From Algoriphagus hitonicola (GTDB lineage: Bacteria > Bacteroidota > Bacteroidia > Cytophagales > Cyclobacteriaceae), in the NCBI RefSeq assembly GCF_900113375.1, contig NZ_FOPC01000002.1, positions 372,001-436,000 on the forward strand: DNA of 64,000 bases, in the 5' to 3' direction. Below the pieces are notes generated by a model. That model did not search any database, had not been told where the DNA came from, and saw only the letters and a list, made by a program, of their open reading frames with translations. Positions 25,592-34,427 of the stretch are shown here, in pieces; position 1 is the stretch's first letter, and each line of letters starts with the position of its first letter. The position numbers and the translations under genes were made by a program.

Positions 25592-27993
25592 TAAAACTCG
25601 ATGATCAAACCCACAGTTGGAAGGATACTTCCCGCTGTATTTTCGATTTCTCTAAACAGGTATCTAGACGGATCATTGGGGTTCACGACAAGTGCTCCCG
25701 CATCATCCCGGACCGGTACCAACAGTGGCGCCTGCAAGGCCTGAAAATTGTAGGCATTTTGGATATCCACATACCAGTTTAGATTCCAATTTTTGAAATA
25801 ATACTTCTTGTCCAGCCTTAAATCCAATTGATGAAAAGCGGGCAGACGGACGCCATTGATGCGACTGAAATCCAAGATTCCCTGATTCCGAAGATCCCAG
25901 TTGGTAATCAAAGCAGACTCTTCCAAATCAAAAGGCGTGTATGGAGTTCCTCCCAAAAACCGCCATCTTGCCCCGATTTCCCAGTTTTTACCAAATCGTT
26001 TTCCTGTAGTGAGACTCACGATAAAGCGATTGTCCCAAGAAGAAGGAACAAAGCCATCGGTATTGGGATTGGTAAATTCACTTCGCACCAATGTCAAAGA
26101 AGCTATCCCGTAAAAGTCTTTTAGCAAACGCTGCTGTGCCAAAAACTCCAAGCCATAAGCTCGCCCCTCGGCATTGGAGAGAACCGGTTCATTTCCGATC
26201 ACACCAAAGTCCGCCCCGAGATTTGCCAAGGCAATTCCATTGCGGATCGAAGAGGGATAATTGCTGTAATTTTTATAGAAGGCCTCTGCAGTAAATCTTC
26301 TGTTTTTGTCTGGAACCTGCCACTCCAGCCCCGCGATGAGTTGGGCATTTCGAATGAATTGTACATCATTGTTTTGATTGACCAATTCCCCCTCATTGTT
26401 TCTAAAGCCCAAAACGGTGTAGGGAGGTTTTTGGTAATAAATCCCGGCATTTGCGGTAGCAAATAAATTGGGTCGAAGCTGATAAGATGCCGAAAACCGG
26501 GGACTGATTTGATTCAGGGGGTTCTTTGCCGACTGGCCAAAATCTGCGCCGTCCATTCTCAATCCTCCCGTCAAGAGTAAACGCTCTCCTTTGAGATATT
26601 TGCTGGCCGACACGAAAGCACCATACAAGTTAAAATTGGAGATGGAATTAATGTCAATTACCTGACTTTGTCCGGCTAAAGTCGCCCGGTCAAAATTGTC
26701 AATAAAATAACGACTGTATTCATAATTGACCCCATATTTAAGGGTATAGCCGGATCCGAAAATGGAATTTTCAGCCCGAAACTTATTTTCAGATTCCTGT
26801 GAAGTGTAATCAAAAAGCAGGTTCTCCGGAGAACTGTCATCATTATTGGCGTATTTGAAGGAGCGATTGTTCAGCATATTTCTGCTGAGTACAAAAGTCC
26901 AAAAGCCATTGTCACGGAAGCGCTTGAGCTTCACCCCAGTTGCATAGTTCCATTGCTCCTGAATAGGAAGTACTCCCAATAAGTACAGGCGATTTTCACG
27001 TTCTTCTTCGTTTTCCTCATCAGGCACATCAAAGTTTAGCTTAAACTTATCAATCGCCCCGACTCCCAAAAAAGTCAACTCCGTTTTTTCATTGATTTTG
27101 GTCACCGTCTTAAACTGAAAATCATTGAATGTTGGCAGAAATGGAAGCCCAATCAACCGAAATAATCCTTGTAAATAGGAGCGACGCGCAGAAAAAATAT
27201 AGCTGGTTTTTTCACTCAATGGACCTTCATTGGAAAGGGTCAATTCTGAAGCCCCAACGGTAAGCTGTGTAAACATTTTATCCCTTCGGCCTTCTTTTAG
27301 ACTGATCTCAAAAAAAGAACTCAAGGCATCCATCCGGTTGGCTGGAAAACCACCGGTAATCAAATCCACATTCTTGATCAGGTTTACATTTAGGATACCC
27401 ACAGGACCACCGGAAGAACCCTGTGTAGCGAAATGATTGATGACTGGAACCTCTATCTCATCGATAAAAAATTTATTTTCATTGGGAGCGCCTCCACGGA
27501 TCAAGATATCATTCCGAAAGCTTGGCGTGCTGGCCACTCCCGGCAGGGCCTGAATTACCCTGGAAATGTCCCGATTGCCACCCGGATAGCGCTCAATCTC
27601 ATTGGCATTGAGTTTTCTCACTGAGAGCGGAGTCTCCTCTGACCTAGAAAACTCTGAGCTGACAACCACCTCACCCAATTCTGAAGCATCTTCCTCCAGC
27701 TCAAAATCCAACTGTACGGGGCGCGCCTGAGTCACTTGAATCTCGAATTGGGTTTGGGATTTGAATCCGACAAAACTAGCACGGACATTATAGAGTCCAG
27801 GAGGAATATTGCTGATTTCGTAATTTCCACTTTCGTCAGTTATGGCCCCAAGTTCAGTTTCCAAAACGAAAACATTGGCAAACGGCACCGGTTCATTATT
27901 GACGGGATTAAACACTCTTCCACGAATAATCCCCTGAGAAAATGCCTGAGAAGCGATTAAGAAAAGAGCAAAAAGAAGTAGTAATTTTTTCAT
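25591..27993 (-). CDS. TonB-dependent outer-membrane receptor with carboxypeptidase-like regulatory domain
   Basis: 800 residues with signal peptide MKKLLLLFALFLIASQAFSQ. A CarboxypepD_reg-like domain follows (about 22-105, GRVFNPVNNEPVPFANVFV, GAITDESGNYEI, GLYNVRASFVGF). The plug covers about 130-230 (ERYPGGNRDISRVIQALPGV, ILIRGGAPNENKFFIDEIEVP), then a 22-strand-type barrel. It ends ILPTVGLIIEF, an aromatic terminus. No SusD-like gene is nearby, so a siderophore, vitamin or peptide ligand is as likely as a glycan. The stop lies at the boundary of the palindromic element. Confidence 0.9.
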   Translation of the reverse strand: MKKLLLLFALFLIASQAFSQGIIRGRVFNPVNNEPVPFANVFVLETELGAITDESGNYEISNIPPGLYNVRASFVGFKSQTQFEIQVTQARPVQLDFELEEDASELGEVVVSSEFSRSEETPLSVRKLNANEIERYPGGNRDISRVIQALPGVASTPSFRNDILIRGGAPNENKFFIDEIEVPVINHFATQGSSGGPVGILNVNLIKNVDLITGGFPANRMDALSSFFEISLKEGRRDKMFTQLTVGASELTLSNEGPLSEKTSYIFSARRSYLQGLFRLIGLPFLPTFNDFQFKTVTKINEKTELTFLGVGAIDKFKLNFDVPDEENEEERENRLYLLGVLPIQEQWNYATGVKLKRFRDNGFWTFVLSRNMLNNRSFKYANNDDSSPENLLFDYTSQESENKFRAENSIFGSGYTLKYGVNYEYSRYFIDNFDRATLAGQSQVIDINSISNFNLYGAFVSASKYLKGERLLLTGGLRMDGADFGQSAKNPLNQISPRFSASYQLRPNLFATANAGIYYQKPPYTVLGFRNNEGELVNQNNDVQFIRNAQLIAGLEWQVPDKNRRFTAEAFYKNYSNYPSSIRNGIALANLGADFGVIGNEPVLSNAEGRAYGLEFLAQQRLLKDFYGIASLTLVRSEFTNPNTDGFVPSSWDNRFIVSLTTGKRFGKNWEIGARWRFLGGTPYTPFDLEESALITNWDLRNQGILDFSRINGVRLPAFHQLDLRLDKKYYFKNWNLNWYVDIQNAYNFQALQAPLLVPVRDDAGALVVNPNDPSRYLFREIENTAGSILPTVGLIIEF

Positions 27994-28073
27994 AGCTGAG
28001 TCAATAAACTAAAAATCAAAAAAGTCACGAATAGTTTGGTTTATACTCGAAATTTTGACGAAAATCAACGAAA

Positions 28074-28784
28074 TCAGACCGTTTGTTTTTCTTTGACCCT
28101 CCAAAGCCTCCACCAGGGTGTTCCCGGCGAATCGTGATGCTCATAATGGTAGCCAAAGAAATAACAGCTTAAAAATGCCCAAAAGTGATTTTTGGGTTGG
28201 GAAGTCGAATGATGAGCATTTTCACTTTCACCCCGATGAGGCAGATAGGTTCCAAAGTAAAATAACTGAAGGGTAGAAAGTACTGCGGGAAGCATCCAAA
28301 ATACGATGAGATTCTCTGTCGGTAACCACAGCTTCAAAATATTAAAGGTGACTGCCATCAATAGAAATTGCCAAATATTCAGGTATTGACGGATAAAGGA
28401 TAAATACCAAATCAAAAACCTGCCTGAGGGGTGATAATCGGGGTCATTTTCGGTGGCCACATGCCGGTGGTGTTCATGATGCTTGGGAAATAAGCGCCAA
28501 TAAAAGTTATAGGAGAATAAAATTGCGGCAATCCACCCCGTGATGTGATTTGCTTTTTTGTGCGAAGAAACTACCCCGTGCATGGCATCATGAGCAGTGA
28601 TGAATAAGCCGGTGTAGAGGTGCGTCTGAATTAAAATCCCAAGATAAACTAAGGGGTTTGACCAGCTGAACTCTAGATTCAATAAAAAAATCAAACTCAC
28701 CCACCACAAAACAATAATCGACCAACCGATGATCATTCCTTTTGGGTCGATAATTCTGGAAGATGATGAGGGTATTGAATTCAT
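28074..28784 (-). CDS. crtW: Beta-carotene ketolase (CrtW type)
   Basis: Di-iron membrane oxygenase of the fatty acid desaturase superfamily that adds the 4-keto group to beta-ionone rings. Start taken at the Met (28784, MNSIPSSSSR), 17 bases after the ispH stop; a longer frame to 28868 lies inside ispH. The 236 residues contain FITAHDAMHGVV, the histidine clusters LFPKHHEHHRHVATENDPDYHP and FYFGTYLPHRGE, and YHYEHHDSPGTPWWRLW near the C-terminus, all diagnostic of CrtW. Paired with ispH it supplies precursor and modification. It gives the 4-keto group expected in flexixanthin or astaxanthin. Confidence 0.92.
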   Translation of the reverse strand: MNSIPSSSSRIIDPKGMIIGWSIIVLWWVSLIFLLNLEFSWSNPLVYLGILIQTHLYTGLFITAHDAMHGVVSSHKKANHITGWIAAILFSYNFYWRLFPKHHEHHRHVATENDPDYHPSGRFLIWYLSFIRQYLNIWQFLLMAVTFNILKLWLPTENLIVFWMLPAVLSTLQLFYFGTYLPHRGESENAHHSTSQPKNHFWAFLSCYFFGYHYEHHDSPGTPWWRLWRVKEKQTV

Positions 28785-28801
28785 GAATTTTGGGCCTTTT
28801 T

Positions 28802-29647
28802 TTAAAAGGTCAAAATCCGTTCCTTGACTTGCTCCATAAGCCACATGGGAGTAGATGTAGCTCCACAAATTCCCACTCGATCGTTTATTTCAAACCAATT
28901 CCCTTCGATTTGATCCGGATTGGAAACAAAGTGGGTGTTCGGATTTTTTTCCTTACAGACATTATAAAGAACCTTCCCGTTGGAGGATTTGGTTCCACTG
29001 ACAAAAATGATTTTGTCAAATTTCTCGGCGAAATCACGCAGCTCTTTATCCCGATTGGAGACTTGCCTACAAATGGTATCATTGGTATTTACCGTGATTC
29101 CGTTTTGGCGGAGAATTTCATTGATCTCATAAAACTTATCCGTACTCTTGGTAGTCTGAGAGTACAGGGTGATACTTTTGGGCAAAGTAGTCAAATCAAG
29201 CTCAGAAATATCCTGAAATACCACCGCTTTATTATTGGTTTGTCCCAGCAGTCCGATGACCTCAGCATGACCATGTTTTCCATAAATGTAGATGGTCTCG
29301 TCTTTGTCAAATGAATTTTTGATCCGGTTTTGCAATTTCAGCACGACCGGACAGGAAGCATCAATCAGCGTAAGATTATTGTTGATGGCCAATTCATACG
29401 TAGAAGGTGGCTCACCATGTGCACGAATGAGCACTTTTTCATTTTTCAATCCAAACAAATCTCCGTGATCGATAATTTTCAGTCCTTTGCGGGTAAGTCG
29501 GTTGACCTCTTCGTCATTGTGGACAATATCTCCCAAGCAGTATAGGTATCCCTGCTCTTCCAAAATCTCCTCCGCCATCTCAATAGCGTAAACCACTCCA
29601 AAGCAAAAGCCTGAATGATTGTCAATTTCTACGTGGAGATTTTTCAT
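28802..29647 (-). CDS. ispH: 4-hydroxy-3-methylbut-2-enyl diphosphate reductase
   Basis: [4Fe-4S] enzyme producing IPP and DMAPP in the last step of the MEP pathway. Start at the Met of MKNLHVEIDNHSGFCFGV (29647) gives 281 residues; a frame to 29683 adds 12 atypical residues. Cluster-ligand Cys15 (FCFGV), DASCPVV and VGICGATSTP are all present. RAHGEPP and the GKHGHAEVIGLLGQT stretch are also seen. Its own promoter lies upstream and crtW follows after 17 bases, so isoprenoid supply and ketolation may be expressed together. Confidence 0.95.
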   Translation of the reverse strand: MKNLHVEIDNHSGFCFGVVYAIEMAEEILEEQGYLYCLGDIVHNDEEVNRLTRKGLKIIDHGDLFGLKNEKVLIRAHGEPPSTYELAINNNLTLIDASCPVVLKLQNRIKNSFDKDETIYIYGKHGHAEVIGLLGQTNNKAVVFQDISELDLTTLPKSITLYSQTTKSTDKFYEINEILRQNGITVNTNDTICRQVSNRDKELRDFAEKFDKIIFVSGTKSSNGKVLYNVCKEKNPNTHFVSNPDQIEGNWFEINDRVGICGATSTPMWLMEQVKERILTF

Positions 29648-29690
29648 TTGATTAAAATTGATTTTTAATGTTCTGATCTTCAAGACCAGA

Positions 29691-29720
29691 GAAAGATAAT
29701 CGGAAGCCGTTGATATTCAA
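29691..29720 (-). promoter_or_regulatory. Predicted promoter of ispH-crtW
   Basis: On the minus strand TTG (29718-29720), 19-base spacer, TATCTTTC (29691-29698), a near match to TTG / TAnnTTTG. It lies about 43 bases before the ispH ATG, within the 113-base gap after the lycopene cyclase gene. Confidence 0.45.
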
Positions 29721-29760
29721 GTTTTTTTGTTCCACTTATGCGCTACTTGATTTCATAGAT

Positions 29761-30471
29761 CTATAAACTCTTGAGTGAATGAATTGTTTTTGGCCGCCGT
29801 ATCCACTCATAGAAGGATACATTCATAAGCAATAATGTCATGGAATATATGCTGTCCTCAATCGGCACGGTCCAAATTCTGATCCCGAGATTTTCCATAC
29901 TATTATAAATAACCACAGGTTCCTCAGTCAAACCTCCGGTAAGAACCCCATTGCAAAGAAAGAAGGGAATCAAATGAACCAGATAAGCAAACAGAAATCG
30001 ACCCAAATATCGGTCACCAAATATCAGATAATGAGCAGTCAAGGCAACTGCTCCTACAAAAAAGTTGACCGTCGTGTACCATTTGTCCATATGCAAAAAT
30101 CCCAATAACAAAAGCACTGGCACCAAAACGAAGACAAAAGGCTTTCCCAGTTTTTTAAAATGGTCCTTGGGAAAGAAATAAATCAATACCTCATAAATAA
30201 ACAGGCAAGCAAAGGGAACAGCTAAGAAAAACAGCCATTCCTCCAGGGGAAGATTCAAAATAAACAGACCGGAAAGGTAGGTGGGGTTAAACTCCCAAAC
30301 TCCTATGTTGGTGAACCACACATCCCAAATGATGAAGAAGGCTGCAGTAATCAACATCCCGGGAAAGATCTGTGGCCATTTGGAGGCATAGCGGATTCTG
30401 TGCTCAAAGGATTGAGCCAAAGGATAAGAAATCGCAAAAAGTAACACGCCAAAATACAGAAACTTCTCCAT
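29761..30471 (-). CDS. Lycopene cyclase of the CrtYcd (c/d fusion) type
   Basis: Polytopic membrane enzyme forming beta-ionone rings. The 236 residues have about seven membrane segments in two similar halves, corresponding to the fused CrtYc and CrtYd domains. Landmarks are MEKFLYFGVLLFAISYPLAQSFE, FIIWDVWFTNIGVWEFNPTYLSG, LPLEEWLFFLAVPFACLFIYEVL, and in the second half GVLTGGLTEEPVVIYN and VPIEDSIYSMTLLLMNVSFYEW. The family includes mono- and bicyclases; the product is not predictable by eye. The start overlaps the crtB stop by one base (TGATG). Confidence 0.88.
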   Translation of the reverse strand: MEKFLYFGVLLFAISYPLAQSFEHRIRYASKWPQIFPGMLITAAFFIIWDVWFTNIGVWEFNPTYLSGLFILNLPLEEWLFFLAVPFACLFIYEVLIYFFPKDHFKKLGKPFVFVLVPVLLLLGFLHMDKWYTTVNFFVGAVALTAHYLIFGDRYLGRFLFAYLVHLIPFFLCNGVLTGGLTEEPVVIYNSMENLGIRIWTVPIEDSIYSMTLLLMNVSFYEWIRRPKTIHSLKSL

Positions 30472-31313
30472 CAGCTTATCCCTAGTTTAGTGCCGAAATA
30501 CGTCCCTAAAAGCAATGATATTTTTCGGGCATTGGGGATCCTGATTCGCTGTTGGGTAATGGTTTCGGCAGGCAGACCTTTTATTTTATCGAATAATTTC
30601 TGATAATAAAGATAGGCCACTTTCACCCCAAGTTTAGCCCCGTCCGGGAGCTGTTCTATTCCTATCAGCGAATCATCAAAATCCTGCTGAATATCCAATT
30701 CGATTTGACTTTTTATCGCCTTGTCAAACAGCTTGTAATCAACGCCCGGGAAATACACTCGTCCTCGTTCCTCAAAATCACTCTTGATATCCCGAAGGAA
30801 ATTTACTTTCTGAAATGCTGCTCCAAGTTTACATGCCGGGGTCTTTAATTTTTCATAAAGTACCGAGTCTCCTTCACAGAAAACCTTCAGGCACATCAAT
30901 CCCACAACTTCGGCTGAGCCATAAATGTATTCGTGATAGCGGGAATCATTGTAAGTGCGGAAATCCAAATCCATTTCCATGCTGTGCAAAAATGCTTCTA
31001 TCAAATCCAGATCAATCTGATATTGATTGACGATCAACTGGAAAGCATGCAATACAGGGTTGAGGGAGATTTTGGATTCGATGGCCTCATAGGTATCTTT
31101 TTTAAACCGCTCCAAAAGCCCTGCTTTATCCTGGTCGTGAAAGGTGTCCACGATTTCATCCGCATAGCGAACAAAACCATAAATGGCATAAATAGGCAAA
31201 TGGAATTTACGATCGAGGGTCTTGATCCCGAGCGTAAAACTCGTGCTATACCGCTGGGTAATCAGCCGGCTACATTCCAGCGTGGTTTGATCAAAAAGAC
31301 TTTTAGCATCCAT
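30471..31313 (-). CDS. crtB: Phytoene synthase
   Basis: Condenses two geranylgeranyl diphosphates to phytoene. The 280 residues have the two Asp-rich substrate motifs, YADEIVDTFHD near residue 52 and FLRDIKSDFEERGRVYFP near 173. GSAEVVGLMCLKVF lies in between, as in crtB/squalene synthase folds. It lies 21 bases downstream of crtI and overlaps the cyclase by one base (TGATG), a translationally coupled arrangement. No crtE (GGPP synthase) is in the window. Confidence 0.93.
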   Translation of the reverse strand: MDAKSLFDQTTLECSRLITQRYSTSFTLGIKTLDRKFHLPIYAIYGFVRYADEIVDTFHDQDKAGLLERFKKDTYEAIESKISLNPVLHAFQLIVNQYQIDLDLIEAFLHSMEMDLDFRTYNDSRYHEYIYGSAEVVGLMCLKVFCEGDSVLYEKLKTPACKLGAAFQKVNFLRDIKSDFEERGRVYFPGVDYKLFDKAIKSQIELDIQQDFDDSLIGIEQLPDGAKLGVKVAYLYYQKLFDKIKGLPAETITQQRIRIPNARKISLLLGTYFGTKLGIS

Positions 31314-31334
31314 TGCTATAATATACCCATTTAT

Positions 31335-32819
31335 TTACAGATTGTTTTCTTTGATCACCTCTTTTGCGACTACGCCTCCCGAAATAAGGGATGGTGGAAC
31401 TCCCGGTCCCGGAACTGTCAATTGACCGGTATAGTATAGATTTTTGACTTTCTTATTCTTGAGCGAAGGTTTAAGGATAGCAGTTTGCGTCAGCGTGTTT
31501 GCCAAGCCATAGGCGTTTCCTTTAAAGGCATGGTAATCCGATTTAAAATCTGAATGCGCATAAGATCGCTTATAGATTACCTTTGACCGCACTTCCTGCC
31601 CAGTGATTCGCTCCAGACGCTCCATGATAATGTCATAATATTTTTCGCGCATCTCCTCGCTATCTTCCAGATCCGGGGCCAAAGGGATCAATAAAAACAT
31701 ATTTTCCTTTCCTTCGGGAGCTACGGATGGGTCAGTGATGGAAGGAACGGAGGCATAAAAAAGCGGCTTTTCCGGCCACCTTGGATTTTTGTAAATCGCA
31801 TCAGCATGCGGTCCCAGAGGTTCGTCAAAGAATAAATTATGATGACGTAGGTTTTTGAGTTTTTTATCTATTCCAAGATAAAAGAGCAAACTGGAAGGCG
31901 CCATGACACGCTTATCCCAATATTCTTCGGAGTAATTACTGTATTTGGGATTGACGAGATGCTTATCCACATGATGATAATCCGCTCCTGCCACCACTAT
32001 ATCCGCTTCGATTTTTTCACCGGATACCAATCGCACTCGTTTAGCAATTCCGTTTTCGATTTCGATTTCTTCTACTTCGGATGCATATCGGATTTTGACC
32101 CCTTTTTCTTCCGCGAGAGAGACCATCCCTCGGATGATTTCATGCATACCATTCATGGGATACCACGTCCCCAATGCGATATCCGCATAGTTCATCAGGG
32201 AATACAGCGCGGGAATATTTTCGGCAGTTTCTCCGAGAAACAACACTGGAAACTCCATCAACCGGATGATTTGCTCCGACTTGAAAAACTTCCGAACGTG
32301 CTTGGACATGGATTGGAAAATATCCATACGAACCATATCTGCCAACAAACCCGGAGAAGCAAATTCTAAAAGCGATCGACTGGGTCTTTTGACCAAATCA
32401 TGGATGCCCACTTCGTATTTGTATTTGGCCTGTGCCAAAAATTTATCCAACTGAACTCCCGCGCCCGGCTCGATACGATCGAGCATTTGCTTAAACTCAT
32501 CCAGATTGGCTGGGATATCCAAGGTTTCCTTTTCGCCATAAATCACAGCGTATGAAGGATCCAACCGGATCAAATCATAATAATCAGAAGGGGTTTTGCC
32601 AAACTTGGCAAAGTAATTTTCAAAGACATCCGGCATCCAATACCAACTCGGACCCATATCAAAAACAAACCCCTGGTGCTCAAACTTTCGCGCTCGACCT
32701 CCTGGGGTTTCGTTCTTTTCAATTAAGGTAACTAAACAACTTGTATCGTTTGCCAAATGAGTAGCTGCTGAGAGACCTGCAAATCCAGACCCTATTACTA
32801 CCACGTGCTTTTGACTCAT
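31335..32819 (-). CDS. crtI: Phytoene desaturase (lycopene-forming)
   Basis: FAD-dependent four-step desaturase. The 494 residues start HVVVIGSGFAGLSAATHLA (Rossmann FAD-binding), followed by ETPGGRARKFEHQGFVFDMGPSWYWMPDVF. They end with NLYYTGQLTVPGPGVPPSLISGGVVAKEVI, the classic CrtI C-terminal FAD motif. It starts 4 bases after the sigma factor stop, so the two are one transcript. A separate 3,4-desaturase (CrtD) expected for a 3',4'-didehydro end group is not in the window. Confidence 0.95.
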   Translation of the reverse strand: MSQKHVVVIGSGFAGLSAATHLANDTSCLVTLIEKNETPGGRARKFEHQGFVFDMGPSWYWMPDVFENYFAKFGKTPSDYYDLIRLDPSYAVIYGEKETLDIPANLDEFKQMLDRIEPGAGVQLDKFLAQAKYKYEVGIHDLVKRPSRSLLEFASPGLLADMVRMDIFQSMSKHVRKFFKSEQIIRLMEFPVLFLGETAENIPALYSLMNYADIALGTWYPMNGMHEIIRGMVSLAEEKGVKIRYASEVEEIEIENGIAKRVRLVSGEKIEADIVVAGADYHHVDKHLVNPKYSNYSEEYWDKRVMAPSSLLFYLGIDKKLKNLRHHNLFFDEPLGPHADAIYKNPRWPEKPLFYASVPSITDPSVAPEGKENMFLLIPLAPDLEDSEEMREKYYDIIMERLERITGQEVRSKVIYKRSYAHSDFKSDYHAFKGNAYGLANTLTQTAILKPSLKNKKVKNLYYTGQLTVPGPGVPPSLISGGVVAKEVIKENNL

Positions 32820-32823
32820 TTGA

Positions 32824-33336
32824 TCAATTTTTGTGCTGATATACTGCCAAATCCTCTTTCAACAATTTCCTAGCAATATGGATTCTATTCTTTACAGTTC
32901 CAATTGGAATCTGCAACTTATCGGCAATCTCATGATACTTAAATCCTCTGAAATGCATCATAAATGGTGTTTTGTACACATCGTCCAACTTACCAATCGC
33001 TGATTGTACATCGTCCATGGTAAAATTGCCATAAGCTCCGTTTTCGATCTGCGTATCGCTGGAATTAATATAGTGTAAATTATCGGTAGTATCGACAAAA
33101 GTACCTCTCCTCACCATTCGCTGATAGTTGGTGATGAAGGTGTTTTTCATAATGGTATAAAGCCAAGCCTTAAGGTTAGTTCCTTCGGTAAATTTATCCC
33201 GATTGGTAAAGGCCTTGACCATTGTATCCTGAAGCAAATCATTGGCATCATCCATATCTCGGGTGAGCTTCAATGCAAAAGGCTTAAGTGAACTTGAAAG
33301 CTTGTGTAACGAGTAACTGAATTCTAGAGTTGTCAT
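32824..33336 (-). CDS. ECF-type RNA polymerase sigma factor heading the crt operon
   Basis: 170 residues from the ATG at 33336 (an upstream TTG at 33363 would start inside the operator). Region 2 is seen in LTRDMDDANDLLQDTMVKAFTNRDKF and LKAWLYTIMKNTFITNYQRM. Region 4 is an HTH, LDDVYKTPFMMHFRGFKYHEIADKLQIPIGTVKNRIHIARKLLKEDL. No anti-sigma gene lies next to it. Being the first gene of crtI-crtB-cyclase it could sustain its own operon or act on other light-linked genes. A strong inverted repeat overlaps its promoter. Confidence 0.9.
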   Translation of the reverse strand: MTTLEFSYSLHKLSSSLKPFALKLTRDMDDANDLLQDTMVKAFTNRDKFTEGTNLKAWLYTIMKNTFITNYQRMVRRGTFVDTTDNLHYINSSDTQIENGAYGNFTMDDVQSAIGKLDDVYKTPFMMHFRGFKYHEIADKLQIPIGTVKNRIHIARKLLKEDLAVYQHKN

Positions 33337-33351
33337 GGTAGCGATTGCTTT

Positions 33352-33392
33352 TTGTTTAATCAAACTTAGTAATGATTAAACAATCTACCAAA
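33352..33392 (-). promoter_or_regulatory. Promoter of the sigma-crtI-crtB-cyclase operon with overlapping 11-bp inverted repeat
   Basis: On the minus strand TTTG (33389-33392), a 20-base spacer and TAAGTTTG (33361-33368) match the Bacteroidota TTTG / TAnnTTTG promoter. A perfect inverted repeat TTGTTTAATCA / TGATTAAACAA (arms 33373-33383 and 33352-33362, 10-base spacer) covers the -7 box, ideal for repression. A further half-site TTGTTTAAT lies at 33419-33427. The nearby MerR/CarH-like protein is the obvious candidate binder, by inference. Confidence 0.7.
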
Positions 33393-33474
33393 CTTTTGTT
33401 GAGATATTTTTCAATTAAATTAAACAAAAATTCATAAAATCGCTCTACATGTCTCAAATGGACTTTTTCATAAT

Positions 33475-33503
33475 AAAAAAAGCATTCCGGAGGGAATGCT
33501 TTT
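33475..33503 (-). terminator. Intrinsic terminator between the MerR regulator and the sigma-crt operon
   Basis: A 10-bp perfect stem (AAAGCATTCC / GGAATGCTTT, 4-base loop) followed on the minus strand by a run of seven T. It separates the crtZ-regulator unit from the sigma-crt unit. Confidence 0.9.
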
Positions 33504-33530
33504 GTTTAAGTTTTGCTGCTTTTCTCTACA

Positions 33531-34427
33531 CTATTTTTCTACGGGTACCCGTTCGAGCTCTTCAAGTAAGTCTTTGATTTCACGAATGTAGTTGAGCTGC
33601 TGCACATTGGAGGGAAACTCCAAATCCTGACCGATGACCTGATAGCCTGTGACCAAAATAGTAGATTTATTAAACCGCTCCGAAAGGGCATTGATATAAT
33701 CTTGAGCATACTCAGCACTTGGCGAAGTCGTAATTATTGTGAGCAGATATTCAGGTTCGTGTAATTTATATACAGATAATAAATCGTCATTGGGTGTGCT
33801 TTGCCCGAGATAGATGACTTTGTGCCCGGCACTCTTTATAAGGTAGGCCGCGAAAAGCAGGGAAATCTCGTGAAGCTCTCCCTCAGGAAGGAAAAGCAAG
33901 AATTTCTTACCTCCACCATTTACGATCTGACCGTCGATAGCTACAATTAGTTTCTGACGAACGAGATTGGAAATAAAATGCTCCTGGGCAGGATTGATCG
34001 CACCAGTCTGCCAAAGCACACCGATTTTTGACATAAAGGGATAAATAATATTGAGCATCGTCTGCTCAAATCCCAATTTCAAAATATTAGAGGAGAGGAT
34101 TTTGTCAAATCGCTCTTCGTCCATTTCAATCATGCAAATCGTCAAAGCATGAATCTGATCATCGTGAGTAAGTGATCGCTCCGTCAGCTTCATCACTTCT
34201 TCTTTGATGTCAACGGCATCCATGGAAGCGATTTTACTGATTTTAAACCCGTTGTCGTTTAGCAAAGCGACATTTAGGATCAGTTTGAGATCCGCATCAT
34301 CGTAATAACGGATATTGGTATCCGTACGCTTAGGGCAAAGCAAACTGTAGCGCTGCTCCCAAATACGAAGTGTGTGGGCTTTGATGCCCGATAACTGTTC
34401 CAGATCTTTAATTGAATAGGTGCTCAC
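33531..34427 (-). CDS. MerR-family regulator with cobalamin-binding domain (CarH/LitR-like)
   Basis: Probably controls carotenoid genes in response to light or B12. The 298 residues have an N-terminal MerR winged HTH (SIKDLEQLSGIKAHTLRIWEQRY). A four-helix cap follows with the intact W-x9-E-H motif (Trp139, Glu149, His150). A Rossmann B12 domain has the presumed lower axial His186 in EGELHEIS. The residue after Trp139 is Gln140, where Thermus CarH has the light-state ligand His132, and a Ser replaces the Gly of the ExHxxG pattern. The start overlaps the crtZ stop by 4 bases. Confidence 0.88.
   Translation of the reverse strand: MSTYSIKDLEQLSGIKAHTLRIWEQRYSLLCPKRTDTNIRYYDDADLKLILNVALLNDNGFKISKIASMDAVDIKEEVMKLTERSLTHDDQIHALTICMIEMDEERFDKILSSNILKLGFEQTMLNIIYPFMSKIGVLWQTGAINPAQEHFISNLVRQKLIVAIDGQIVNGGGKKFLLFLPEGELHEISLLFAAYLIKSAGHKVIYLGQSTPNDDLLSVYKLHEPEYLLTIITTSPSAEYAQDYINALSERFNKSTILVTGYQVIGQDLEFPSNVQQLNYIREIKDLLEELERVPVEK

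Noticed and set aside
25489..25782. 97-codon plus-strand frame over the palindromic element and the TonB receptor 3' end
   Set aside because: It is mostly antisense to the receptor and begins inside the repeat; no signal or family resemblance.
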